A stretch of DNA of 64,000 nucleotides from NCBI RefSeq assembly GCF_025717065.2, contig NZ_JAOVZO020000014.1:62001-126000 (forward strand), in the 5' to 3' direction. A program made the translations under genes and the position numbers. The number at the start of each line of letters is the position of its first letter. The first letter of the stretch is position 1. Shown here piece by piece: positions 41,558-49,139 of this stretch. Below the pieces are notes generated by a model, which was given only the letters and a program-made list of their open reading frames with translations, was not told the DNA's origin and made no database searches. The DNA is from Tahibacter soli (GTDB lineage Bacteria; Pseudomonadota; Gammaproteobacteria; Xanthomonadales; Rhodanobacteraceae).

Positions 41558-42010
41558 TCAGTCGCCCGCGGGCAGCCCGAACAGCGCCGCCGGGGCGCCG
41601 TATTCGTCGGGCCATGCGGCGTACGCGACGTCGGTCGGGCCGATGACGAAAGCGGTGGTCTTCCATTGTCCGCGCTCGCCCTTGAGCAGCGCGAACACGG
41701 TGCCGCCGTCGAACAGGCCCTCGGCGATCGCTTCGGCGTAGCGCGTCTTCGCGTAGTCGATAGCCGCGCCGGTGCGCTTTTGCGGCTGCGCGACGACGAA
41801 CGCCCAGTCGCCTTGTACGCGCAGCGTGCGCACGACGAACTGCACCTCCTGGCCCAGATCCTTCTCGATCGGCGTGCGCAGCGCGTCGAGCAGCCGCTTG
41901 CGCAGCGCATCGGTCTTGCCGATGTCGCGCACGACGGCGGCGGTTTGCGCGAACGACGGAGCGGGCGATACCGGCAGCGCGAGCAGCAGGGAAAGGTAGA
42001 GCGCCTTCAT
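41558..42010 (-). CDS. Secreted hypothetical protein
   Basis: The 150-residue protein has a clear signal peptide (MKALYLSLLLALPVSPAPSF, cleavage near SFAQ). The mature part has VVRDIGKTDALRKRLLDALR and EVQFVVRTLRVQGDWAFVVA, a pattern like that of small periplasmic proteins with an NTF2/cystatin-like beta sheet. No family name can be given with confidence. The ATG at 42010 follows AAGG. The DUF5694-like gene lies 143 bp downstream in the same direction. Confidence 0.65.
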   Translation of the reverse strand: MKALYLSLLLALPVSPAPSFAQTAAVVRDIGKTDALRKRLLDALRTPIEKDLGQEVQFVVRTLRVQGDWAFVVAQPQKRTGAAIDYAKTRYAEAIAEGLFDGGTVFALLKGERGQWKTTAFVIGPTDVAYAAWPDEYGAPAALFGLPAGD

Positions 42011-42341
42011 GTCGGAGCCTTGCGCGAGAAGATCGCGCGAGCTTAGCCGAACCCGCGCGTGTCCGCGTGGACAGCCGGTTTGCGCCGCGAAAACCTCACC
42101 ACGAAGCGCGCAGCGGAACAACGCGCGAGCGCCTATCATTCCGCTTGCCGCTGGTAAAAAGTGCTGTTAGTGTAAAAATCAGCGTCACGCCGAAAGGGGC
42201 GGCCGTGACCGCCGCGATTCGTCGCGGCGACGCGTCGGCACGCTCGCCGTTCGATGCCCGTGAACGCCCGGAGCCGGGTTCCGTCGACGCCTCGTCGACG
42301 CATCCCGGCGCGCAGCGGCAAGTCTCTCGATGAGGTGCCCC
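42011..42341. promoter_or_regulatory. Divergent gap before the carbonic anhydrase gene
   Basis: This 331-bp region separates two divergently transcribed export-protein genes. A locally AT-rich piece (about 42153-42186) is the best promoter candidate for the carbonic anhydrase. I see no gene and no clear operator. Confidence 0.3.
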
Positions 42342-43169
42342 ATGGTGTTCAAATCCGTGCTGGTCGTCGTACTGCTTTGCGCCGTTTCCGGTTGCGCGCA
42401 CGCGCCGCGCGAGGGAGGCGGCCATGCGGCCGAGCCCTACGCGTCCGGCGAATACGCCGGTGCGTCGGAGCCGAGCTGGAACTATCCCGAAAGCGACCGC
42501 TGGCCGGCGCAATGCCGCGATACGTCGTCGCAGCAGTCGCCGATCGATCTGATCAACTTCGCACCGACACCGTGGAACGATTCGTACGTCGTCACGCAGG
42601 CGACGCTCGATCCTTTCGAGCGCAACGTCGTGTTCACGCCGAACCCGGGTCCGTCGGTGACGTTCAATCCGGGCGTCGGCGGAAAATCGGGCGGCGTCAC
42701 CTATACGCCGATCGGTTTCCACTTCCACAATGCGCGCGAGCACCTCGCGTCCGGAGACGCGAGGCTGGAAATGCACATCAAGGCGGTGGACGCGGACAAG
42801 AACGTCGCGGTCTTCGCGGCGCAGTGGGAACTGGGCGGCGGGGTCGACACGACGCTCGCGGAGGCGACCGCTTCGCTCGGTGTGCAGACCTCCGCGCCCA
42901 GGGCGGTCGACGTCGGCCGGATACTGCGCCGGTTCACGCAGCTGCCGTTCTTCCACTACATGGGATCGCTGACGACGCCGCCGTGCACGCCGGGCATCCG
43001 GTGGTTCGTGCTGAGAGATCCGATACGGACGAACGACACGAGCATCAGCGACCTGATGACGGCATTGCAGGCAGCGGGTGTATCGCGGACCAACGTGCGC
43101 ACGCTCCGGCAGTACACGACGCCGCCGCCGACGGTGTACCTCGTTACGCCGAAATCGCCGCGGCCTTGA
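42342..43169 (+). CDS. Alpha-type carbonic anhydrase, lipoprotein
   Basis: The 275-residue protein starts with a lipoprotein signal (MVFKSVLVVVLLCAVSGC, Cys18) and has the alpha-carbonic anhydrase core. It shows SQQSPIDLI, zinc ligands H127 and H129 in GFHFHNAREH, third ligand H145 in ARLEMHIK, and GSLTTPPCTPGIRWFVLRDP. It interconverts CO2 and bicarbonate, here anchored in the periplasm or outer membrane. I start at ATG 42342 because GAGGTG lies 8 bp upstream; ATG 42330 is in frame and would add four residues. A hairpin terminator follows the stop. Confidence 0.92.
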   Translation: MVFKSVLVVVLLCAVSGCAHAPREGGGHAAEPYASGEYAGASEPSWNYPESDRWPAQCRDTSSQQSPIDLINFAPTPWNDSYVVTQATLDPFERNVVFTPNPGPSVTFNPGVGGKSGGVTYTPIGFHFHNAREHLASGDARLEMHIKAVDADKNVAVFAAQWELGGGVDTTLAEATASLGVQTSAPRAVDVGRILRRFTQLPFFHYMGSLTTPPCTPGIRWFVLRDPIRTNDTSISDLMTALQAAGVSRTNVRTLRQYTTPPPTVYLVTPKSPRP

Positions 43170-43192
43170 GGGATAGGGTCTCGCGTCTTCCG

Positions 43193-43221
43193 CAGAGACG
43201 CCGACGGGTTCGGCGTTTCTG
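43193..43221 (+). terminator. Hairpin after the carbonic anhydrase gene
   Basis: CAGAGACGCCGA (43193-43204) pairs with TCGGCGTTTCTG (43210-43221), a 12-bp stem with one G-U pair and a 5-nt loop. T-rich sequence is limited (TGTGGTTG), so it may be a weak or bidirectional terminator. Confidence 0.5.
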
Positions 43222-43253
43222 TGGTTGAGCGATGCGGGCTTTTGGCGCGATCG

Positions 43254-43586
43254 CTACCGTCCGCTCAACCGATAGATAAACGCGTCGACGACATCACCGT
43301 CCGCCAGCCGCGCCTTCGCGATCACGCGCTCGTACCCGTCGCCTTCGAACGCGTCGAGGCGCGCCCAGTGGTTCGCGAGTTCGTCCGACGAGAAGACGAG
43401 ACCCGGGACGATGTCGCCGTCGTCGTCGAGCACGATGCCGGGATAGCCCTGCGCCGCGCCCCAGCCCTCGGCATGCAGCGTGCCGGTGACCGTCGCCGGT
43501 TCCCAGCGTCCCGGCACGTCGGCGAGCACGTGCGCGTTCGGCTTTCCGGGCGCGAGCGTTCCGTAGACGAAAAGACGTTCGGTCAT
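43254..43586 (-). CDS. Gamma-glutamylcyclotransferase-like (AIG2) protein, copy A
   Basis: The 110-residue protein has the AIG2/gamma-glutamylcyclotransferase fold: substrate loop FVYGTLAPGKPN, GTLHAEGWGAAQGYPGIVLD and the catalytic acid region FSSDELANHWARLDAFEGDG, with the expected Glu. It ends YERVIAKARL...VVDAFIYRLSGR, a complete C-terminus. Related enzymes turn gamma-glutamyl amines or glutathione fragments into 5-oxoproline. A second, nearly identical copy with a frameshifted end lies at 45836-46156. The GGAAG site is conserved in both copies. Confidence 0.85.
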   Translation of the reverse strand: MTERLFVYGTLAPGKPNAHVLADVPGRWEPATVTGTLHAEGWGAAQGYPGIVLDDDGDIVPGLVFSSDELANHWARLDAFEGDGYERVIAKARLADGDVVDAFIYRLSGR

Positions 43587-43845
43587 CGATGGCTTCCGAC
43601 GGTGGGTTTCTACGCACGCCGCGAACCTTGCGACAGCGCGCGCGGCGGCGACTGATCCGCGCAGGTTACCGCGTCGCGTGTTGCGCGGATATGCCGATCT
43701 GTTCGATCAGATAGGCCGTCCAGCGCGACGGTTGGCCGAGATGCGGCCCGACGTCGAGCACCTGCCAGCCCGCGCCGCGGCGCACACGATCGCCGCGATC
43801 GGCGGCGTCGAATCGAGCACCGTCGACGTGTCGCGCAGCAGGCCG
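43261..43845. repeat. Direct duplication, copy A
   Basis: This 585-bp segment is repeated in the same orientation at 45832-46662. Most of the aligned DNA is nearly identical; differences concentrate in the first 45 bp. Copy A lacks 247 bp that are present in copy B (46355-46601), removing the middle of the DsbA-like gene. Confidence 0.85.
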
Positions 43846-43922
43846 ACGGCGTTGGCGTCGCGCGTCGCGATGGCGTCGCGGAGCTGGTCGAGCATCGAAG
43901 CGAGCACGTGGCGCTGAAACAT
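43666..43922 (-). pseudogene. Truncated DsbA-like gene fused to foreign 5' sequence
   Basis: The minus strand holds the last part of the DsbA-like gene (ending ISAQHATR, stop at 43666). A 247-bp deletion breaks it, followed by a short piece (LLRDTSTVLDSTPPIAAIV). Upstream the homology to copy B stops and an unrelated start appears: MFQRHVLASMLDQLRDAIAT, with AGGGGG 8 bp before its ATG at 43922. The 71-codon frame from that ATG ends at 43707 out of phase with the DsbA C-terminus. It looks like a chimeric relic rather than a working gene. The CGWC active site is missing. Confidence 0.75.
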
Positions 43923-44323
43923 GGAAGATCCCCCTGCGGAATTACCACTGAGGGGGCAAGCGGCATCCCGTGGCGGCGGCGCGCTGCGCGTCGCAGCGCC
44001 ATTTCCACAATTTGTTACGTTCCGGGGCCGGGAGCGCCGGCGCGTTCGGTCGGTCCTTGTCGACGTCGCCAGCACAGATAGTAAGGCCCACGATCCAGCC
44101 CCGAGACTTGAAAACTCCCGACGGACGCGACCTTCGGCCACTCTTGCGTGCGTCGACGAATGCCGGCAAAGGAGACTCCGGGAGGCAAAGCGCACCGTCG
44201 CTGACTGCGAACCTTCCTGGATCCTCCGAAAATTCTTGACCTCCGCAGCGTCGCGAATTCGCCGGTTGCGCTCAAGAATCGTCGAGCGGCGGCCGATACT
44301 CGAAGCTAGCCACGAGGTTTTTT
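43923..44323. other. Gene-free lower-GC leader of the FIST gene
   Basis: I found no supportable gene in this 400-bp stretch. Its base composition is visibly less GC-rich than the chromosome around it, in keeping with the neighbouring FIST gene. Short frames on both strands lack ribosome binding sites. Confidence 0.4.
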
Positions 44324-45451
44324 ATGAACACGCCGGACTTTTCCCTGTTGGCGGCCAGCACCGCGTCTATACCTCGCGACGCCGTCGCGGACATCGTCTT
44401 GCAATGGGGCTCGCGGGCTCCCGACTTCGTGCTGTTTTTTACGTCCGTGGGCTACGATCTCGAAGCGCTTGGCGATGCACTGACCGAGGCGTTCGACTGC
44501 CCGACTGTCGGCTGCACTACGGCGGGACAGATCGGGCCGGGCGGCTTCGTGCGACATGGCATTTGCGCCGTTGCATTTTTTGGCGGCGTTCTTCGTGCAA
44601 CCCCGTATCTGATTCATCCGCTTGCTGACTGCCAAGACAAGGCGAAACAGATCGCGCAGCGCATTGGCACTCGCGAAATCTCAAGCATGCCACGACGACG
44701 GCGTTTCGGGCTGCTGTTGTGCGATGGTCTGTCGATGTGTGAAGAGCGCCTCACCGCTGCTCTCTATCAGGCGGTCGGCGCGATTCCAATCGTTGGCGGT
44801 TCCGCCGGCGACGACCTCGCGTTCGACCGGACGTTCGTATTTCACGATGGTCAATTCCTGAGCGACGCAGCCGTCTATGTCGACTGTGAAACAACGGTGC
44901 CCTTCGTCCCGTTCAAGCTACAGCATTTCCGGCCGACCACCGTAAAGCTTGTCGTGACCGGCACCAATTCCAGGGAGCGAACGATCCATACGCTCAACGG
45001 TGTACCGGCGACCGAGGCCTACGCGAACGCTGCAGGCGTCTCTCCGGGAGCACTAGACGCGAACGTGTTCGCAAGGCACCCGATGATGATTCGCTTCGGC
45101 GAGGACTACTACGTGCGGTCCGTAAGCAAGGCGAACCATGACGGATCACTGACCTGCCTCAGCGCGGTTGGGGTAGGTACCATTGTTACTTTGGCCGAAA
45201 CAACGGATCCGATTGCTACCGTGGAGCGAGCGTTCGACGATGTGGTCAGATGCGTGGGCGAGCCCGCCGTCATCCTTGCATTCGACTGTGTGCTGCGCCG
45301 GCTCGACCTTGAGAACGCGGGACTGCTTGAAAGTGTGGGGTCGATATTCGCCTCTCACCGGGTCGTCGGATTTTCAACGTACGGCGAGCAATTCAACAGC
45401 CAGCACGTCAACCAGACATTGTGCGGGATCGCGCTTGCCCGCCCGACCTGA
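44324..45451 (+). CDS. FIST-domain sensor protein (NosP-like)
   Basis: The 375-residue soluble protein has a FIST N domain (VLFFTSVGYDLEALGDALTE, CPTVGCTTAGQIGPGGF, VGGSAGDDLAFDRTFVFHDG) and a FIST C domain (HPMMIRFGEDYYVRSVSK to VVGFSTYGEQFNSQHVNQTL). Length and layout match NosP, the haem-binding nitric-oxide sensor, but FIST proteins also bind other small molecules. No histidine kinase or cyclic-di-GMP gene adjoins it, unlike typical nosP loci. Its GC content is clearly below that of neighbours. It sits between two direct copies of a chromosomal segment and next to an IS5-type relic, so horizontal origin is likely. GAGG precedes the ATG. Confidence 0.85.
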   Translation: MNTPDFSLLAASTASIPRDAVADIVLQWGSRAPDFVLFFTSVGYDLEALGDALTEAFDCPTVGCTTAGQIGPGGFVRHGICAVAFFGGVLRATPYLIHPLADCQDKAKQIAQRIGTREISSMPRRRRFGLLLCDGLSMCEERLTAALYQAVGAIPIVGGSAGDDLAFDRTFVFHDGQFLSDAAVYVDCETTVPFVPFKLQHFRPTTVKLVVTGTNSRERTIHTLNGVPATEAYANAAGVSPGALDANVFARHPMMIRFGEDYYVRSVSKANHDGSLTCLSAVGVGTIVTLAETTDPIATVERAFDDVVRCVGEPAVILAFDCVLRRLDLENAGLLESVGSIFASHRVVGFSTYGEQFNSQHVNQTLCGIALARPT

Positions 45452-45589
45452 TCGCGGTTCGGTTTCGGGAGCGGCGATGCCAATTCGTAGGGACAACGGC
45501 GTACATGACCTTCTCGCCCTCGCACTAGACGGCGGCCCGGCTAAATTTTTTCGAGCATTGCGCTACAGACCGCTCGACATCTTCAACTT

Positions 45590-45780
45590 CAGAATCCGCA
45601 GCATCGTCTTCAGTGCGTACGGCGGCCGACCATTGCCCTGCTTGGGGTAGTGGGGCTCGATCCCCCCGGCAACCGATCCCACGGCAACACCTGATCCATC
45701 TCCGCCAGAAAAATCTCCCGACGCGTCTTCTTGCGCTTGCCCGCGTACTCAGCGTCGGAGAAGCTCACTGGCGATTGCAG
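45590..45780 (-). pseudogene. IS5-family transposase remnant
   Basis: Read on the minus strand, this piece gives SFSDAEYAGKRKKTRREIFL, AEMDQVLPWDRL and, after a frameshift, IEPHYPKQGNGRPPYALKTM, all from the N-terminus of an IS5-family transposase. The remaining catalytic part (DDE) is absent and the frame ends soon after at about 45573. No terminal repeats were found. It is a decayed insertion sequence at the right edge of the FIST island. Confidence 0.8.
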
Positions 45781-45831
45781 AATGGGACTATTGCACTGCG
45801 GCGCGAGGCTTGTTCAGACCATCCCTAGCGC

Positions 45832-46662
45832 CCGCTCAACCGATAAATGAAGGCCTCGACGACGCGACCGTCGCCAGCCGCGCCTTCGCGATCACGCGCT
45901 CGTACCCGTCGCCTTCGAACGCGTCGAGGCGCGCCCAGTGGTTCGCGAGTTCGTCCGACGAGAAGACGAGACCCGGGACGATGTCGCCGTCGTCGTCGAG
46001 CACGATGCCGGGATAGCCCTGCGCCGCGCCCCAGCCCTCGGCATGCAGCGTGCCGGTGACCGTCGCCGGTTCCCAGCGTCCCGGCACGTCGGCGAGCACG
46101 TGCGCGTTCGGCTTTCCGGGCGCGAGCGTTCCATAGACGAAAAGACGCTCGGTCATCGATGGTTTCCGACGGTGGGTTTCGACGCACGCCGCGAACCGTG
46201 CGACAGCGCGCGCGGCGGCGACCGATCCGCGCAGGTTACCGTGTCGCGTGTTGCGCGGATATGCCGATCTGTTCGATCAGATAGGCCGTCCAGCGCGACG
46301 GTTGGCCGAGATGCGGCCCGACGTCGAGCACCTGCCAGCCCGCGCCGCGGCGCAGCGCGAACGTCGGAAAGCCGCGACCGCCGACCTCGGCGAGCAATGC
46401 GCGGCTTTCGACGATGTGCCGGTCGACGTCATCGCCGGAAACCTGTCGGAACGTGTCGGCGAAGTCGTTCGCGTCCAGTCCGATATCTTCGGCGAGCGAC
46501 TGCAGCACCGCCGTGTCGGCGACGCGCCGGCCTTCGACGAAATGCGCGCGCTGTATGCGTCGCAACAGGTCGTGTCCGCGGCCCGCGAGCGTCGTGGCGG
46601 TCACGATCGCCGCGATCGGCGGCGTCGAATCGAGCACCGTCGACGTGTCGCGCAGCAGGCCG
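45832..46662. repeat. Direct duplication, copy B
   Basis: This segment matches 43261-43845 in direct orientation, with the extra 247 bp (46355-46601) missing from copy A and one base fewer near 45870. It contains a gamma-glutamylcyclotransferase-like gene and most of an intact DsbA-like gene. Because its neighbours continue the intact gene run, copy B is the likely original locus. Confidence 0.85.
45836..46156 (-). CDS. Gamma-glutamylcyclotransferase-like protein, copy B, frameshifted C-terminus
   Basis: The first 93 residues are identical to copy A at 43254, including FVYGTLAPGKPN and the Glu region DELANHWARLDAFEGDG. A single-base deletion near 45870 then shifts the frame, so the protein ends LATVASSRPSFIG instead of VVDAFIYRLSGR. 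The old reading (VVEAFIYRLSGR) is still visible in another frame. The catalytic core is intact, but loss of the last beta strand may destabilise it. It follows the DsbA-like gene on the same strand. It is either a young pseudogene or an altered but working copy. Confidence 0.75.
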   Translation of the reverse strand: MTERLFVYGTLAPGKPNAHVLADVPGRWEPATVTGTLHAEGWGAAQGYPGIVLDDDGDIVPGLVFSSDELANHWARLDAFEGDGYERVIAKARLATVASSRPSFIG

Positions 46663-46913
46663 TCGAAGTACGCGTCGCCGAACGGCTGGCCGGTGATTTC
46701 GGCGATGCGGCGATCGTGCGGCATGACGTAGTCGCGCCATCGCGCGTCGATGCGTCGGCGGTTCGCGCCGCTCATGAGACCGCCGCCGTGCAGTTCGATC
46801 GCGAGGTTCGCTATCGCGTGAGCGGCTTCTACCAGCGGCGCGGCGGCATAGCACCAGCCGCACAGCGGATCGTAGACGTAGTGCAGCACGGCGGACGACG
46901 CGACTACGGCCAC
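46236..46913 (-). CDS. DsbA-family thioredoxin-fold protein
   Basis: The 225-residue protein has a CGWC redox motif near the N-terminus (YVYDPLCGWCYAAAPLVEAA) and the DsbA/FrnE-type helical insert (ARWRDYVMPHDRRIAEITGQ, LAEDIGLDANDFADTF), then the cis-Pro loop GGRGFPTFALRRGAGWQVLD. There is no signal peptide, so it probably works in the cytoplasm like FrnE-type isomerases. I take the GTG at 46913, overlapping the MBL gene's stop; a GTG at 46889 is also possible. Part of this gene is duplicated and broken at 43666-43922. Confidence 0.85.
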   Translation of the reverse strand: MAVVASSAVLHYVYDPLCGWCYAAAPLVEAAHAIANLAIELHGGGLMSGANRRRIDARWRDYVMPHDRRIAEITGQPFGDAYFDGLLRDTSTVLDSTPPIAAIVTATTLAGRGHDLLRRIQRAHFVEGRRVADTAVLQSLAEDIGLDANDFADTFRQVSGDDVDRHIVESRALLAEVGGRGFPTFALRRGAGWQVLDVGPHLGQPSRWTAYLIEQIGISAQHATR

Positions 46914-47833
46914 TGCATTTCGCCCTTGGCGACCTTCGCGCTCAGTTCGAGCGACGAGACGCCGTCGAGATCGGGATAGCGCTGCTTCATCGCGGCGATC
47001 AGCGCATCGGCGTTCGCGGCCTTCGCGGTTTCTTCGTCGAACGCGCGGATGTAGTCGCCGGTGAAGCGCACCGCGTCGAGACCTTGCGGCGCGCCCGGCT
47101 TGAAGTGGCCCGGAATCACGGTGTCGGGTTTGAGCGCGGCGATGCGATCGAGCATCGCGAGCCAGTCGGCGTGCGACTGCGGCGTCTGCGTGTCGGCCAT
47201 CCACACGTGTTCGCCCGCGACGACGGGAATGCCGCCGAGCACCGTCTTCGTCGACGCGATCCACACGACCGTGCGATCGGGCGTCGGGCCGTCGAGTCCG
47301 ACGATCTGCAGCGCGTTGCCTTCGAGATCGATGCGATCGCCCTGCAGCGGTTCGGGAATCACGATGCGGTCGGGCGCGCCCGCGCCGAGCTTCGGTCCCC
47401 AGAACGCGAGTTTCGCGGCCGAGGTGGCGCGGATGTGTTCGACGGTCTGCGGCGTCGCGAGCACCTTCGCGTCGGGGAAGGCCGCCGTCAGCGCGACGAG
47501 GCCGAAGTAGTAGTCGGGATCGCCGTGGCTGACGTGGATCGCGGTAAGGCGCTTGCCCGAGGTCTTGATCCGCTCGACCAGCTTCTGCGCGTCGACGGTG
47601 GAGAACTGCGCGTCGACGAGCACCGCGTCGTTCGCGCCGGTGACGAGCGTCGAGGCCACCTGGAAGATGCCGCTCGCGCCGGGGTTGTAGACGTCGGTCC
47701 TGAGCGCCTGGCGAACGGGCGCCGCAGCCGCGGGCGGCGACGCGGGACTCGCGGGCGAGGGCGCCTGCGGCGTGCAGGCGGCGAGGGCGATGGCGGCGAG
47801 GGCGCAGACGATGCCCGAAGCGTGCGTTTTCAT
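46904..47833 (-). CDS. MBL-fold hydrolase, lipoprotein
   Basis: The 309-residue protein has a lipoprotein signal (GIVCALAAIALAAC) followed by a Pro/Ala/Ser stretch. The metallo-beta-lactamase fold follows: NDAVLVDAQFSTVDAQKLVE, AIHVSHGDPDYYFGLVALTA and DTVIPGHFKPGAP. The metal motif is a variant (HVSHGDPDYYFG rather than HxHxDH), keeping two His and two Asp. Relatives are periplasmic hydrolases of unclear substrate. The start at 47833 gives the lipoprotein signal; an upstream in-frame ATG at 47878 does not. It is followed, with a 10-bp overlap, by the DsbA-like gene. Confidence 0.85.
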   Translation of the reverse strand: MKTHASGIVCALAAIALAACTPQAPSPASPASPPAAAAPVRQALRTDVYNPGASGIFQVASTLVTGANDAVLVDAQFSTVDAQKLVERIKTSGKRLTAIHVSHGDPDYYFGLVALTAAFPDAKVLATPQTVEHIRATSAAKLAFWGPKLGAGAPDRIVIPEPLQGDRIDLEGNALQIVGLDGPTPDRTVVWIASTKTVLGGIPVVAGEHVWMADTQTPQSHADWLAMLDRIAALKPDTVIPGHFKPGAPQGLDAVRFTGDYIRAFDEETAKAANADALIAAMKQRYPDLDGVSSLELSAKVAKGEMQWP

Positions 47834-47974
47834 GACGGTATCCCCGATGGCGGATGCACGGCCGCCACGATAGGCCAATACCGACGCGCGAAAAACGGTG
47901 TGCGGGCCGAAAGACTGTTATGGGTTTCGGGACAATGCGCCGAGGTGACTTCGGGTGCGTTGTCCGAAGCTTCG

Positions 47975-48388
47975 TCAGTCGCTTCGAGGCCCGAACAACT
48001 GGCGATGGAACGCTTCGCGATGCTTGTCGCAGACGGCTTCCATCCAGTCGAACTGATCCGCGATGTCGTCGAACGTGCTGTCGAACGCGAACTTGTCTCT
48101 CGCGTATCTCGCCTGGTCCGCGAGTGTGCTCGGATCGAGTGTGCGAACCGCTTCGACAAGTTCAGCGTATTCGTCGGCCGAAATTTCGAACGGCTCCCAG
48201 CTCGCGCCCGGACTCATGCCGCCATCGCCGCCGCCGCTCGAAAAGCACTGGTTGCAGACGTGCAACGGCGGAAAGATGCCGCAGGCGCCGAAATAAGGGA
48301 TGTCGTAGACCAGAACGATCAGCGACGCGTTGCGGCGCTGCGGGTAGGGCCAGTGGTATTCGTGACGCTTGTAGCGGACCGTGCGCAT
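47975..48388 (-). CDS. Hypothetical protein
   Basis: I do not recognise this 137-residue protein. It starts MRTVRYKRHEYHWPYPQRRN, has a central YFGACGIFPPLHVCNQCFSS with three cysteines and a glycine-rich loop, and a charged helical C-terminal half (EYAELVEAVRTLDPSTLADQ, FDDIADQFDWMEAVCDKHRE). The cysteines could bind a metal. It starts 8 bp after the cutC stop, so it is probably the last gene of the kptA-glk-asparaginase-cutC run. Confidence 0.6.
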   Translation of the reverse strand: MRTVRYKRHEYHWPYPQRRNASLIVLVYDIPYFGACGIFPPLHVCNQCFSSGGGDGGMSPGASWEPFEISADEYAELVEAVRTLDPSTLADQARYARDKFAFDSTFDDIADQFDWMEAVCDKHREAFHRQLFGPRSD

Positions 48389-48395
48389 GGATCGG

Positions 48396-49139
48396 CTACT
48401 TCGTTGTCGAGCCGTCGAGCGCCGCGCGCAACGCGCGCACTTCGTCGACGTCGGTGGCCATGTAGTCGGGCTCCAGACCCGGCAGCAGCCCCGCGCGATT
48501 CGTCGCCGGCGAAGCGCGCAGGCGTCTCGCCGACGCGTGGACTTCGTTCACGCCGCCGCGTCGTATCAATTCCGGCAGAATCGCGGCATTGACGCCGGCG
48601 CCGGCCATGATGCGCATGCGGCCCGCCGACTGCCGCGCGTAGGCCGCGATCGCGTCGGCGCCCGCGAGCGCCGTCGGTTGTCCGCCCGACGTCAGCACGC
48701 GCTCGCAACGCAGGTCGACGATGCGTTCGAGCGCCGCGACCGGATCGCGCGCCGCGTCGAACGCGCGGTGGAACGTGACGCCCATCGTTCCGGCTTCGTC
48801 GATCAGCGCGCGGCACGTGTCGATGTCGACGTCGCCGTCGACGTCGAGCGCGCCGAGCACGACGCCGTCGCAGCGCAGCTGCCGGCACATCGCGACGTCG
48901 CGGCGCATCGCCTCGCGCTCGTCGCCGTCGTAGACGAAATCGCCGCCGCGCGGGCGGATCAGCACGTACACCGCGATCGTCAGCCGCTCGCGCGCGAGCG
49001 CGATCGTGCCGTACGACGGCGTGGTGCCGCCTTCGCCGAGGTTTTCGCACAACTCGATGCGGTCGGCGCCGCCGGCTTGCGCCGCGAGCGCCGAGGTCAG
49101 GGAATTCGCGGCAATTTCCAGAATGCGGCGTTCGCTCAT
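48396..49139 (-). CDS. cutC: CutC family protein (copper homeostasis protein)
   Basis: The 247-residue TIM-barrel protein matches CutC: LEIAANSLTSALAAQAGGAD, RIELCENLGEGGTTPS, VLIRPRGGDFVYDGDEREAM, VTFHRAFDAARDP, RVLTSGGQPTAL and MAGAGVNAAILPEL. CutC was linked to copper tolerance in E. coli, but its enzymatic role remains unresolved. Its start overlaps the stop of the asparaginase gene (ATGA). No copper-responsive site was recognised. Confidence 0.92.
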   Translation of the reverse strand: MSERRILEIAANSLTSALAAQAGGADRIELCENLGEGGTTPSYGTIALARERLTIAVYVLIRPRGGDFVYDGDEREAMRRDVAMCRQLRCDGVVLGALDVDGDVDIDTCRALIDEAGTMGVTFHRAFDAARDPVAALERIVDLRCERVLTSGGQPTALAGADAIAAYARQSAGRMRIMAGAGVNAAILPELIRRGGVNEVHASARRLRASPATNRAGLLPGLEPDYMATDVDEVRALRAALDGSTTK

